62,000 bases of DNA from Phoronis australis (taxonomy: Eukaryota > Phoronida > Phoronidae), in contig NMRA01000148.1 of the NCBI GenBank assembly GCA_002633005.1, positions 1 to 62,000 on the forward strand, in the 5' to 3' direction. Under the pieces are notes generated by a model. The model was not told the origin of the DNA. It saw only the letters and a program-made list of their open reading frames with translations, and ran no database searches. Shown in pieces: positions 44,731 through 57,611 of the stretch (position 1 is the first letter of the stretch; every line of letters begins with the position of its first letter). The position numbers and the translations under genes are program-made.

Positions 44731-47455
44731 ATCTTAATTAGAGTTAATCACTACAATGCAGTCGGATTCTTAGTAAATAATAAACTTTGGTATTAGATGA
44801 TTTTAAAATGATAACGAAGGGCTTACTAATAGTACTTTAAGTGATGAGATGAACATTTGAAATATGTCTCACCAAATTGGTATAAAGTAATTCTAGTAGA
44901 TATAACGAAGCATTTACTGCCAGCATTTTTGTAAACTACACTACGTTGCAAGGACTGGTGTTACTTTATAGTACATTTTGATATACTAAGGGCCAGGTTA
45001 TCGCCCTAAAATGATAATTATCATTTATTGATAAGACTCGATACTCCGACGGAACTGTCTCTGCTCATGGTCAACACATGGTCATTACATTCTTCTCTTA
45101 TCACTTGGAGAAAGTCGACATATTGCGCAGAAGAAACATTAAATGAACGGTAAGGGTTCAACGCGGTAAATGTTAACTCAAAGTCGCCGGGGCAATGAGT
45201 TTGTCGAATAAGACGGTGAAATTTTATATTTATTTAAAACCCAATTCATTTATGTTATATATAGAAGCGAATAACGATCTCGATAGGGTATCCAAATCCC
45301 AAACTGTGTGTCGTTGCATTCTTCAAAAATAATCGCGGAAAATCAAATCGGGGTCCCTGGAAAAATCCGATGTCAATCAAATGCCAATGAGCTCTACTTG
45401 AACCCCGGTGGTCGCATGACGATTAGATCGCAGATAAAGGTGGAATCGGCCCTGCAGGAGAAGCCGGGCTTGAAAACGAATAGCAATTCGTAATGTTTTA
45501 TTGAATTAATTAAAAACAATGAGTTACCGGTATTTGCGATTGATCGTCGAAGTCGGCAACATTTCAGTTTCCGCGTCCTTTCCGCCATTCTGGGATAATA
45601 TATGTCACGTGCCACTCTTTATGATGGATATTTATTATCCGTGTTCGCAAAACCTCCCTAGGTTTATTAAAGTTTATTTTGTCGTTTATAAATAGACGTG
45701 TCTGTTGAAAATTTCAAAACTTTGAGAAAACTCTAAAATCTCGTGTAGTTTCAATTCCAAACCAGCCAAAACCCAATCAAATTGTAAAAAACAAGACTAG
45801 AACTCAGCATCTTTAAAGTACAAAGTTTATGTTGCGCTTGGTGTCGTTGGTAACCTGGCAGCATTAAAAACACAGGCCTAGTGTGGGACGATAGAATGTA
45901 TGTGGTGGTGCGGAGTGCAGGTTTATTCGAAGTACAAACTTTGCCCCGAGACACCAACGCTCTCTCGCACCCACCACCTATCACAATTTTTCGGGCATGA
46001 AATAATTCAGCATACTATATTCATGGAGATTTTGAAATGCAATTAGATTTTAGTCAATAGATGTCATCACTGTCCACGATTCCCGAGTACATTCGGCAAG
46101 TAAACGCGCAGCATGCAGTCACAAGGTGGCGATACCGGCTCGTTCGCTGCTTACTGCGAAACACTAAGAAAACACGTCTCAGTAGCTAAATATAGCTCAG
46201 ATCAGCGCTACAAGTTTTTCTTTTTAAACGACAGAGATCGCTCCGTCCAATCGACAAATGCAACGAGGCACATTCTGCCCTGCAGTTGCCCTCTTTTGAC
46301 CCATCCTGAACGAAATGATATCTTTAGTTACCATGGAGATAAAGACTGACTAATGCATGTCTGTCCCTCTTCCTCCGACTCATGACGCGAGCATACCATA
46401 TTTAGGTAGACCAATAGACGCTGCCTAATGAAGACCACATTCTCCACATACCCAACACCGAGACGAGTAAATATCGTTTATAAACACGGGGGTTCTCCTT
46501 CGTAAGGTCTTTTTATGAAATTGCAATTTCCGAAATGTTGAGAATTTTTGATTATAAGGAATACATTGGAGCACTGGAACTGGATTTCTCCTTATCACAG
46601 AACAGTAGCAAACGGGAATCTAACATTTGCGGTGCCAGAGGCGACTGAGTGTTGTTTTTTACCATAATATGTGGCAACTAGCATAGTTTTGATATTGTTT
46701 ACCATTGGGTGAAATTGTGAAATATGCGACATCCGGAAATGGATCAAGTGGCGACGGGGGAAAGTGGCCGGCCGGGGGGTCACGCTTTGACGACTGAGGA
46801 CCGATAGCCGTGTGTGTGCTCAATATATATTCCTTTCTGGAGTCTTGTAGTATTATAAAAATCTACTGGCATTGGTAATTATGTAAGTGAGCGGGCACTA
46901 ATCACAAAATGACCAAATGATTGGTGGTTTACTACACCTTTTCACGTTATATTGACAATTGCAAAGAGAAAGAGTATATTTAAATTCGAATTGAAGATAT
47001 GCAGTTCAACACATTACGCACTAGAAGCAAACTTTGTACTTTGCTGAAAAAAATTATCATCAATGCTGTAGTTTCAACGTTTTTCTTTGCATCAAGTATT
47101 CTGCCATGATTTTCTTGGCAAGATGGCCGTCCTTCTTATATCAGTTCACCCCCACCCTTCCCAAGTCACGAGGTAAATGATCTCGGCAGAAATCGAACAC
47201 CGAGTAAAATTAATTTGACTTCATAGTCATTTTCTAGCGTGGTCTAACTTCGCGTGGCTGTAGTATGTTATCTTTAGATTACTCAAAACAAGCGTAGAGT
47301 GGATTGGCTTCGTTTTTGTGCGATAGCCCAGCATTCAAGGGCAGACGTCGACTCCATTGACTTAACCCAAATGACATAATCAAAACAAAAGTTGCTCTCG
47401 CTCTCACAGCCTACGCTTTTAATGAAAGCCGAGATAAAACACCATTAACTGATTA
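44731..47455. other. Non-coding stretch
   Basis: ORF 45308-45493 (ending IKVESALQEKPGLKTNSNS) has some coding character but no start or splice support. Nothing else recognised. Confidence 0.4.
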
Positions 47456-47545
47456 TTATAATAATAATGATAATATTATAAAGATGGTTACGACGATGAT
47501 GACGATGACGACGACGATGGTGGTGGTGGTGCTGATAGTGGTGAA
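47456..47545. repeat. Compound trinucleotide repeat
   Basis: ATA/ATG-rich run grading into GATGACGACG and then GTGGTGGTGG. Confidence 0.92.
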
Positions 47546-47869
47546 TGCTAACCATTAACTTCACAACAGCTGACTGATTTGCATAAAAACAGCCTGGAAA
47601 GGCGTTCTATGACGAAGATAATGCGATAATACCGTGACTGGAGATCTTCAAAGTTAAAGCTGGGACCATCATCTCTGGGACATGTTTTGGGGTAGGCCTA
47701 GAACCCTTTCGGTTTGTCTTTAATACGGCGAGTTGGTGTTCCTCATTAAACACGGTAAAATCTTCGAACGAATGAAGTTCGAAGGGAATATTCACCGCTG
47801 GTAACTCGATTTATTCGAATTTGAAGTTGAAATTTCAGCTTGACCTAATTAGCGCTGTGCCATGTGTCG

Positions 47870-48264
47870 TTGATTTTGAGTTTTCAATTGTCACCAAAAC
47901 ACGAAATAAACCTGTACGAAAAGCCTGCCTCAGAAACGGAAAAGTTTCGCCATATTTTGAAGAAACAGGTGAGAACGATTGAACTTCAATCAAATGTGAC
48001 CCCCATAAAACAACTAATGAAACGTGAATAGAATTTGTAATAACATAAATTCCAAAATGTAATCGGGTGCTTACAGTTTTACGATTCTTCCAGGTTAAAG
48101 CCTCAAAATTACGGAAATAAGCCGCCTAAGTCCGTACCAGTCACGGGCGGACGATTCAAAAGATTGGAAGGAACTCCTCGGAGTAGGACGCAGAAAGGTA
48201 AAGTGGTTTGATATTTCTCATTTTCTCAAAATGTTCAGGAGTTATTGACACGGTGAATAGATAG
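47870..48264 (+). other. Candidate small exons, weak
   Basis: A segment ending KPASETEKFRHILKKQ stops at a good donor (AACAG|GTGAGA, 47968). A following open segment (48101-48197) starts after GGTTAAAG, reads RFKRLEGTPRSRTQK and ends at GTAAAG. A third piece (48239-48264) ends in TAG. Phases agree, but one implied intron is only 41 bp and one acceptor is poor, so this may be chance. Confidence 0.2.
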
Positions 48265-50068
48265 GCCTACTTGCGCATAAGGCACTCGTGTAGTGCTTCA
48301 GGAAGAAGAAGTTGAATTCTGTCAATAGACAACCGAGACATTTTTGTGTTCGACGTAAATAGAATGGTGAAGTCTCATTGGCTGATGCCGAATGTGCACT
48401 TCTCGATCACCGCGGTGCGTTATTGCCGATTTCTCACGTAGCGATTTTGGACATTTCAATTTTTGACCATCTACTTTTTGGTGATGCGTGAACGCATTGC
48501 TATGAAATTTCAAATTCTTGCTATTTGATACCTTCCGAAGGGAACCGGGTCTCAGAATCTCGATTTAGCTAGGTCGAACTTTTTCGGAACGAAGCCTTCA
48601 AAAATCAAGAGTACGTCCGTTTTTGCTCAAAATGCTCTAAAAAGTGGATAATGAAAAAATTAAGACCTATTTCAAAAATCTGAGACACGGTTCCCTCGAA
48701 AATGCCGTTATCAACATGTTGACCAAAGACCAATATGAATGAAGGAACGATATTTTTAAAATCTGTGTTCAAAGTCAAAAAAAAATTGATCAAAAGCGCA
48801 TCTCTCGTGAAAATAAGAATGATAAATTTTGTTAGGAAATATATACACCTTTCAGAAAATATATACTCTGTAGGGTTACAGCTAACAGAATTTAAGATAT
48901 TTGCACATAGGTACAACCTGGTAAACAAGGTTCACAGATACTTTAATTAAGTCGGACACAGATCATACCTATGTCTCATTGGCCGCTTTATGTTCGACAA
49001 ATAGAATACTGGTGGATATTGATCTGAGTTACGTCCGAAAAAATATAATATTATAGTTTGCATTAAAGAAATATGTAAGTTATACCGGATATGAATTAAA
49101 TCAATATTTAAATGCATTCCTGGTCTCTGACTGATTAAGAATTGATGTTGATATATATTCAGCGCTGGGCCAACCATAAACAAGGTTGGCTTATCACAAG
49201 GACCTCAACATACATTGAGAGACCAAAAGCAGGCTATGGAATGGAAACGAAAGTTGGAATAAATCGTTTAGTGTAGAGTAGAAGGCAAATTTAAAGTTCC
49301 ACGTAACGCTAATTAGGTCAAGTCGAAATTGTCAACTTATAAACTGAAATAAGTCAACATTGCAGTGGCGAATCTTTCCCGTTGAAAGCAGTCTATGAAC
49401 TCTTGTTGCTCCATGGTTTTATGAAGCGTAATTAGGAACGCCAACTCGCCATTTTGTAACCAAACCAAAGAATTCCACTCACCTCTGTTTTTACTCTGCA
49501 ATGTAGCTCGTTGCACAATCCGCAGGCAAAAGAGATTCCGATTAGTAACACTTTTCAACGATGGCGAATACGGTTAGTGGCGAACGAGTGCTCCATACTA
49601 AGCTTAAAACAATAGGAAGAATGATTTTCGGAGCATCCACAGTGAAATGAACAAGGGGAAATACAGGCCTATCACGGGACATTACTATAGTGCCGCTGGG
49701 AAATCAGCCTCCTCACACTTTAGTAGAGGGCGGCCCTTTAAACGAACCCATTTGTAGAAAGCTCCAATAAAAAAATCATGTTTTCGCAGAATTAAGATAC
49801 ATTAAAACAACCCTTATACTATAATCTTTTCAACCTAACAATCCTCCGAGAGTAAAATATGAAAAGGTTAGTCTTCTGAACAGTTTCATTGCCCATTTCG
49901 GTGTAGAATACCTAAAACAGTCGCAAAATGGGTCCTTTCATACAGAAAAGGCACCGTTTGGTAAGGAAAATGGCAGTTTAAACCGACCCACGCACCTTAA
50001 ACGCCTGTCTTCCTAAAACTGTTCTGAGAGGGTGATACAAACATCATTCCTAAAAATCTATTGGTCTT
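48265..50068. other. Non-coding stretch
   Basis: A minus-strand donor-like CAGAG|GTGAGT at 49479 follows an open segment, but no matching acceptor was found. No gene called. Confidence 0.4.
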
Positions 50069-50760
50069 ATTTACACCAACCTCTAGCCTATTAACATTGG
50101 CACGACGTTTCGGTTAGCCATTTCTCCGGCCATCCTTAGGTGTTACAGCGTTCTTAGAGGTCAAACCGAAGACAGGCATGGGGGAAATTCATCTATCAAA
50201 TCCTCTGTGAATGTGGTGAATTCTATATATCAGTGATACTAAGGCCACTGGAAATCAGGACTGCCAAACACTCTCACTGAAGAAATATTTTTTGAGAAGG
50301 CAATACCTCATCGGGAGTAGCAGAGTACATGTGGACAAAACAACACAACACAACATTCAGTAGAATAACATAGGAAAATTCGACAGTAAAACAGGATGGA
50401 CTGAAGGAAATATAATGGAGGTTATGCACATGAAGCTGCACGTCACCAATCAGCCTAGCAAGCAGCCAGCGATTCCTGACTACCAGTAAGGAAAATATAA
50501 GTACGGAAAATTCCCCTAGAAGTTCATGGATGACTAAGTGGCATAGTGGTTAGTTGCTGGACTGGCAAGTGAAAAAGCCCAATATCAAACCCCGCCGTGC
50601 GACAGGAACAATACAATTGGAGTGTTTCAGCTTGTTCTTCTAACACCTCCACATTATACCAGCACGAACTCTACCTGACAAAAGGACACTTTTTGATGGA
50701 TAAATGACCGACCGAAACGTCGTGGTAATGTAAATAGACGGAGGTTGGTGTATATAGAGC
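50069..50760 (+). mobile_element. Penelope-like element relic with GIY-YIG endonuclease fragment
   Basis: 50187-50270 translates to FIYQILCECGEFYISVIL-R-PLEIR, the N-terminal half of the GIY-YIG endonuclease of Penelope-like elements (usual form 'vYkIpCeCGkvYIGeT.RpL..R'). The start of the region carries CACGACGTTTCGG (about 50100-50114). About 600 bp later the inverted form CCGAAACGTCGTG (about 50706-50718) appears with matching flanks (ACACCAACCTC and GAGGTTGGTGT). Inverted terminal sequences fit the element class. The RT is missing and the ORF is broken. Confidence 0.72.
50528..50600 (+). mobile_element. tRNA-like SINE head inside the Penelope relic
   Basis: A box GTGGCATAGTGGTTAG and a weak B box ATATCAAACCCC at suitable spacing. 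Stems are imperfect. Confidence 0.55.
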
Positions 50761-53250
50761 AATAGATTTTGCACATGATGGCAAGCAGTCTAGGTCCACC
50801 GAGGAAATCCGGCAGTTTACTCAATGACGGTGACATAGATCACTGCCGTTACTGTCGAAATAGAACAAAATATTCCTGATTCAACAATCGTAAGGATTTC
50901 GGGTTCCGGCGCGACAAGCATCTTCTAATTATTAAATTAAATTAATATAGACTGAACACAACGGATTAGAAACTTAACTCATAACACGTCTTAACTAGTA
51001 GGACACCCTTTTCCACATTTATTGGCCCTTGTCTGTGGAAATTACATCAAAATGTTTGCCAAATACTTCAGAGCTAAACTTCCCCCAGTCATTTACCTTA
51101 AACAACTTTTCGCGGCTAAAATTAGCTCACTTATACTGAAAGTGGACGAAGCGAAGGCATGAAAATAATACCGGAACCACATGCTGACGTGTCCTTAGAC
51201 TATAATTTTCCAGTTCATTTTCTTGCTGGTTGAACTAAAATGAATATTTTCAACATTGAATTTATTTTTAAAATGTCAAACCAAAATGGTGAATGTTTTA
51301 TTTCGTGGAATAGCAAATATTTCGTAGACAAATATCTAGCTTAGACATTTTACTTGTTTGAACGAACCCGTCTTGACAATGGTTACACTACCAACGAATT
51401 ACATAAATAGTATTAAATGCAAGTTCAGTTTAGATGCAAGCTCGGAATGCACATTATCTCAAGATATTTATGGGCATTAAACCCTCGTCCTTTTAGACGC
51501 AGACATAAAACTTCTTACAGGAATGGCATAGCATGCAGTGCCAGAGTTTATAGGTACGTGTCCCTGGAGCTTGAAATAACGACAGAATAATCCTCCCGAG
51601 CGTTGCGAATCATGTTAAGAATCCGAAACTCGGTGAAAATCTGACAGAAAGCGAGAATACAGCACCTTCTTTCGCCTGAAGTGACCGGGTTATGCGCGAT
51701 CAGTACCCACGTGGGCAACCTACGCATAAGTCGGACAGCCGTCTTTTGACTAGATGCCAAATAGCTCGGAGTTGGGTAGCGCGTTAAAAAGTTATTCGCA
51801 TTTCGACTAACAATCTCAGCAGTAAGACAAGTGTAGAAAATGGCTTGGTCGTCCACGTACTCGCCGCCTCCGAGCAGATACTCGCCCAGTACGTACAGTT
51901 ATACGCCTGGAGCTTACGTAGGTATTGTGACGGTACGATTAACCACCGAGTAGTGTTTGTATTACGTTCCTGCACAAAGGCTAATGACGCGGTTCATTGT
52001 ATTATATTTTGGCTCGGTTGTGCTTAATTGAAAGTGATCTGTGTACTTATGATGCGCTGAATGGCCTGGCGTATTTATTTTCAAAACTTAACATATGTAG
52101 AGCCCGGCTTGTAAACCAGCATTTTCAAGATGACGATAAGAGCGGTCATTAGTTGTCTGAGTGTCTTAGCTGGGCAGCAGACGTACTGCGGGCATAACTA
52201 GACTAATTATCTCAAGTTCTCAAGCAGAAAACTTCCGAAGTGAGAATTTCGAATTAAATCTCGGCAGAGTCAATTAGGACGAATGAATATCGAGGGCTGT
52301 TCATCACTGGGAGCGATTTCGTTTAATTGGTAGAATTGTGAGAAGTCGGTAAGGAACGTGTTATCACTGAAGACTGAATCATGCCACAGTGAGAGTGTAA
52401 CTTGGAATACTTTTACCATGCCACAGTGAGAGTGTAACTTGGAATACTTTTACCATGCCACGACGGAGAGACGAAAATGTAAGGTTTGAAATGCTGAATG
52501 TGTTTTTTTAATATTTTCTACCCGGAAAGTGGTAAGACGTGGAAGCCAATTAAGTCCATCACAGTGTGTCTGTGAGCCATCTTGTCTGCTTGAATTCATA
52601 CTTAGTGTAAAACTTGAGCTATTAGGTGTTTATGTGTCGGCACCACTTAAAATTTATTTCGAGAGAAAAGTTTAAACAAGCTGTTGAACACGGATTAACT
52701 CAGGTCACCCGTAACATTCTTTCACTACCGTGAGGTGTCCTCAATGCCACTTGTACATCGCCAATGTTTTATCCGTTTTATGTATCAACTTCAGCGCTTT
52801 AGACCCGAGTACATATTTTGACATTCTGTCATTCGTCTGCTGTTTGATCAGCTCTATTTGACGAGCAAAATTTTTCAGTAACATAGTCGTTCTCAAGTTT
52901 GTTTTCACCTAGTACCGCAATGTCCATTTCGGCTAAATAAGTTATAGAGTACGGCACTTCGAAAGTTGTGAAGACCGGAAGGAGGTAAAAATATGAGGCG
53001 CTTGAGGGAGTAGCTCGGGAAAACATTATGGCGACGAGACCGGATGGAAAAATTGAGACGGCCGGGGTCAAGTCAAATTATTAGGTTCCCCAAACTTTTT
53101 CTACGGCGAGATATCTTAATCCGGCACTATGCATGTTGAAATACGTTTTCAGCGCTTACCTGATTTAACCATCTGTTCCACTGCTCTACACTGAGCGCTA
53201 CTTCAGCGGATCAAAAATGGCCAAGTAAGGCAAATTAAAATAAAATAAAA
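50761..53250. other. Non-coding stretch upstream of the TRIM gene
   Basis: Contains the 37-bp duplication at 52380-52453. ORFs on both strands at 51548-52027 lack family resemblance. The TRIM promoter should lie in the right part, but no diagnostic element stands out. Confidence 0.4.
52380..52453. repeat. 37-bp direct tandem duplication
   Basis: Two identical copies of a 37-bp unit beginning CATGCCACAGTGAGAG, followed by the start of a third (CATGCCACG). Confidence 0.95.
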
Positions 53251-53535
53251 ATGAAGCGGTTTGTTGCTCTGGCGAATCTACGATGTAAAAGGGAATTATT
53301 GAAGAAAAGTGTCAGTGTAGCCCCTAAAACGATATGCCGACGGCATTTTGGTAGTGTCCGTATGGAGAATCTGCGGGCCAGCAAAAAAATCCGCCTGTGT
53401 ATTAAGACAGAAAAAGTCTCATTACCACCCCGCCCCTTACGACATTCTAGACCTGTCAGTGTTTTAGGGCTAGTGCGGATGTTTCTTTTGAAAACGGTTT
53501 TGGACCTTCCATTACGACTCCCTGGATCCAGTTGA
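53251..53535 (+). other. Upstream ORF in the TRIM leader region
   Basis: A 94-codon Lys/Arg-rich ORF with ATG in AAAATGAAG context ends 110 bp before the TRIM ATG. If the TRIM message starts upstream without splicing, it would act as a long uORF. A possible acceptor at 53573 (CCCTTTTCCAG) could splice it out. No domain visible. Confidence 0.3.
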
Positions 53536-53645
53536 CAACAAAATTCATGAACCAGCTATTTTCCCTTTTCCAGGCTTCCAGTGGTTCGCCGTTGACAACC
53601 AGTTACAGCAAACGTATAGCTGATTCGTCTGACGCAAAATTCACC

Positions 53646-55292
53646 ATGTCTGGAGGCGGAAAGTTGGCACAGGAAATTCACGACGAGTTTCTCTGTTGCA
53701 AGATCTGTTTGGAGGGTTTCAAGAATCCCAAATGCCTCAACTGTCTACACACGTTCTGTGAAAACTGCATCGAGAGCCATGCCATGTCCGAGGGAAGTTA
53801 CAAAAAGTACAGCGACTATCGAGAGTTCACGTGCCCTTTGTGTCGCAAGAGAACGCAGCTGCCGATAGGTGGCGTGAAGAAACTCCCTGACAACTTCCTC
53901 GTCTCCAGCTTGAGTGAGGTTGTGGGGCGCCAGCGTCCGTCCAAATTCCCTTTCTGCGACATATGCAAAACCGTGAACCGGAAGCACCGCGAGGCTTCCT
54001 CGAAATGTCTCGATTGCAACAAGCTGCTGTGTGCCAGCTGCGTGGACATTCACCGTGACACAAAAGTCACTAAGGATCACAGTATTTTCGATGTTGAGAT
54101 TGAAAAAGATATTGAATGCAAAGAGCACAAGGACGAAGTGGTCCGCTTTTACTGTGAGCCGTGCGAGGCGTGCGTCTGTGTTTTGTGTACATTCAATGAG
54201 CACAAAGATCATGATATTTCGCAGTTCAACGAAGCCGTGGCTAAGTACAAACAGGATATTGAAGACAACCTTAACAATTGCAAGGACAAAATGGACAAGC
54301 TCGATTCGAATATGGACCAACTCAACAACTGCGATAAAACCATCAAAAAGGCGGAGCAGAAGATCCGAGACCAATCAATCAATATGATCTCAGAGATTCG
54401 CACACGCGAAAAGGCTCTCATTGACGAACTGCACAACATCTACGGAAAGGAAGTGATGGAGGCTATTGAAAACAAACATGAAGTCCAGGGAACCATTGAG
54501 GGATTGAGAAGCACGTGCAATCTTACAGAGCTCATTTTGAAAGGGAAAGACATCGAACTGCTTCTGTTGAAGAAACAGGTGTCTGAAAAATTGGGCACTT
54601 TGAATGATTTGGATATGTCCGATCTCCCGCAAGCAGTGGAGAAACAGGTACAGTTTATACCTGGCGCGTTGGACATGGGCTACCTCCAAGACATGGATCG
54701 ACCTCTGTTGTCGTCGATGAGAGCTCGGCGCGCCTTCACCGAGAGTCTTTCAGGATTTACAGCAGAAGATGCAAGTTTTATTCACACGTCCGAGACTCAA
54801 ACCGACGAAGAGCTCATGAAAGATTTTATGCTGGAGAAAACGTCCATGACAGATCCACCGAAAACGCACGAAAAAGGGGTTACCGTCAGGTGCGAGTCGC
54901 GCACTAGTTCTGCTCAGACGGATCCTGTGGCTGTGGCTAGCAGTCCGATAGTATTTGCGACTGAACACGGCAGTTCACAAGAACTGTCGTATACACCAAC
55001 TGGCAGCGTCACAGTGGAAAACGGAACACCTTCGAGTAGTACCTCACCCCCAACCGCGAGACGCCAGCGTCGTCGTAGAGAACGCGCCCAGACGACTCAT
55101 GTGGAAAAGGGCGACCTTCCTTCCCAGCAGCAGATAGAAGGCCCCACGGCACAAGAGGCTACCGTGGAGTACTTCGCGACTCCTCGATCGTTTATAGCTG
55201 ATGGTGAGAGGGCAAGTCGACGAATGCGTCGACAACGAATGATTCAGGCCAACAGTGTCGAGGACTACTACAGCGCCGAGAGTCCATCGTAA
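53646..55292 (+). CDS. Intronless TRIM-family E3 ligase: RING, two B-boxes, coiled coil, disordered tail
   Basis: 548 residues from the ATG in TTCACCATGTC. The open frame begins upstream at 53532 without an ATG before 53547, and the 53646 start directly precedes the RING. Residues 18-66 form a C3HC4 RING: CKIC, then CLHTFCENC, then CPLC. Residues 104-145 form a first B-box (CDIC...CLDC...CASC...H). Residues 158-189 form B-box 2 (CKEH...C-x2-C...C-x2-C...H-x2-H). A coiled coil covers roughly 195-300. There is no SPRY, NHL or other C-terminal domain; the tail after about 365 is Ser/Thr/Pro-rich. It carries TQT at 384-386 and AQT at 423-425, and Arg-rich patches near 470-480 and 520-530. The RING implies ubiquitin ligase activity. 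Invertebrate TRIMs are often expanded and immune-related, but the target here is unknown. Confidence 0.95.
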   Translation: MSGGGKLAQEIHDEFLCCKICLEGFKNPKCLNCLHTFCENCIESHAMSEGSYKKYSDYREFTCPLCRKRTQLPIGGVKKLPDNFLVSSLSEVVGRQRPSKFPFCDICKTVNRKHREASSKCLDCNKLLCASCVDIHRDTKVTKDHSIFDVEIEKDIECKEHKDEVVRFYCEPCEACVCVLCTFNEHKDHDISQFNEAVAKYKQDIEDNLNNCKDKMDKLDSNMDQLNNCDKTIKKAEQKIRDQSINMISEIRTREKALIDELHNIYGKEVMEAIENKHEVQGTIEGLRSTCNLTELILKGKDIELLLLKKQVSEKLGTLNDLDMSDLPQAVEKQVQFIPGALDMGYLQDMDRPLLSSMRARRAFTESLSGFTAEDASFIHTSETQTDEELMKDFMLEKTSMTDPPKTHEKGVTVRCESRTSSAQTDPVAVASSPIVFATEHGSSQELSYTPTGSVTVENGTPSSSTSPPTARRQRRRRERAQTTHVEKGDLPSQQQIEGPTAQEATVEYFATPRSFIADGERASRRMRRQRMIQANSVEDYYSAESPS

Positions 55293-57611
55293 AAGAACGC
55301 CTGTTCTAGTTGAACGCGAAGAGAAACACGCGCAAAGTAGAAGACGTCCGTGGTCAAATGCTCGCCAACGACTTCAACTGTGAGCGCCCCAAGAACAAAG
55401 AAAATCTTTCTTGGGATGGGAGCCTACTTATCCATTATTTGTGATGAAGTCAGGAAAAATCGTTCAACACATTAGCTGTACGTTTGGCACAAGAAGCCGG
55501 TTTTGGAGCGTATATCGTACAAACATATAAGTTATGACAATTATGTCTAAAACTAATGTACTAACTGATACTGTGATAGAAAGTGGTTATCTGTTCTTCT
55601 CTATCTTTCGACTCCAGTGGTCTTGTTATTGCCACATACGGCATTGGTCACTACAGTTTTTCGCAGCTTTCAACTGACTCTGTCCTTTAGTCGACTATGA
55701 CATGAAACATCCCGCCCAAGACAAGTAGGCACGGCTCTAGGCAGGGTCCAGGGAGTTCGCTCCGCTTCAAAGGAGGGATCCAAATCTTCCCCACTTATCA
55801 CTAGTCAGACCCCCAGGATATCATTCTGAATCCATCTCAGGCGACTATCAAAGCAACGCAATTCAGTTTGTATAAGCACTCAGTCAGATGTGCCACAGCC
55901 TGAGTATTGGTGTTTTCGAAAATCTTTTTCAAAATACCATCAAATGTAATGCCCGAATTATGTCAGTTGTAAGCTATACTTTTAATTGTAGTCTAAAATG
56001 CTCCACTTGCAACAGCAATATTGTCGTATTTGACGATGCCTTGCTATGATACTACACTACTACATTTTAAATAGCCTGTTCACTAGACAAGTATTTGTTT
56101 TGTTTCAGCAGAGTTAAATACACTATTTATAACAACACATTCCTGTTCTACCACATTGGAACAACAAAATCCAAGTGGTTCAATGGAAATCTTCCACTCG
56201 GAACTGATAAGAGCTATTTCTATGGGGCATCATTTTACTGCCATTCTAGAGTCATTCGAATGCACTTGATTCAATGTGCCAGTCCTGCTGGGTCAACCAT
56301 CTAAGACATCTGATTGGTTATGATGACAACTTCAGGCTTTTAAACCATTTAGATGTATTATTGGCTGGTGGATTCAGCGAAACTGGCCAAGTCAATTGAA
56401 ATGAAGGTTTTAGTCTTTATAATAGTCCTGCACATGCCATCAAAAAGACATTCAGATTTTTTGTTTTTCAACTTTTTCAAAGTGTCATACTTATGCCAGA
56501 AATGTACTCCAGAGCATAAGAGATTTCTTTAAAATACACTTCATCAACCACTTACCCCTTGCCCCATTTTAAAGTCCAAAAGAGCTCAACTGCATATTCA
56601 AGTTGTCAAATATATTACACAAACTTTAAACTAATGATTATTTATGACAAATTATTATGCCAGACAGACAAAGAGTAGCCTTTTGATATTCCTCAACAAC
56701 TGATTCCAGCTCAAAAAGGAATAATATGAATTTGCTAACTGCGAAAACTTTCAGTGTTTATGTTCTAATCGGAGCAACAAAAATGTAAATTTTCCTTTGC
56801 TTACTAACTGTCCCAGGTGTCCTTGTGAGGGGTGAGCTCAGAACAGAAATTATGTAAATGAGGATAAAAACCCGTGGGCATAAACCAGTTTTAAAATTTT
56901 GTTTGCAAATTTTTGTTATTTGAAATGACTCAAAGTATCAATCAACATCTTTTATTCCAATCATGTTAAGATGCAGTTGTTTTAAATAACTATCTCTAGT
57001 AACAGGAGATGACCACATTAAAACTGCAGGGCAATTAAGGAAACAGGAAAACCATTATTTCTTAGCTTAGAATAAATGAAAACTAACTTAAAACTACTGT
57101 AGAATATATCACTGGAAACATGAGTAACCCTGGCATTTAGCTTAAAACGAATGTTCAAAAAAGTTGCCTAGACTTTGACAAGCAATTACATCCATAATTA
57201 GCCTTAACAACTAATTATGTTTAGACATGATTACATTACGTGGCAGTAAAACAACACTGACTTAACACCTCAGGCATACTTCTAGAGTAATTACTCATAA
57301 ACAACTGACAATACACAGCAGCCATCACATATGCTCGCGAGAATTAACACAACACGTTCGAAGTGTCCGCCACCAGAGTGAGCAACTAAGAGCACTGATG
57401 TGCATGGTTCCAACAAAATATACCTGAGTTACAAGTAACAGCAGATAAAAACTATGACAAAAGTTAAAATTCATCGGAACATGGATTTCATATTTTTTCA
57501 ACTGGTTAAAAAATTTCCATGCTTATAAAAACAGTAACTCATTTGAGATCATCTCCTATATATAAGAGTAGGCTATGAAATTTACCAAGTTATGATGGTA
57601 TTCCATTGATG
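55293..57611. other. TRIM 3' region and intergenic space
   Basis: Presumed 3' UTR followed by the convergent intergenic region and the presumed 3' UTR of the minus-strand gene that ends at 57612. No gene or repeat array recognised. Confidence 0.5.

Noticed and set aside
53745-54374. 209-codon minus-strand ORF opposite the TRIM
   Set aside because: It lies wholly antisense to the RING/B-box coding region, has no domain, and its openness follows from codon use on the plus strand.
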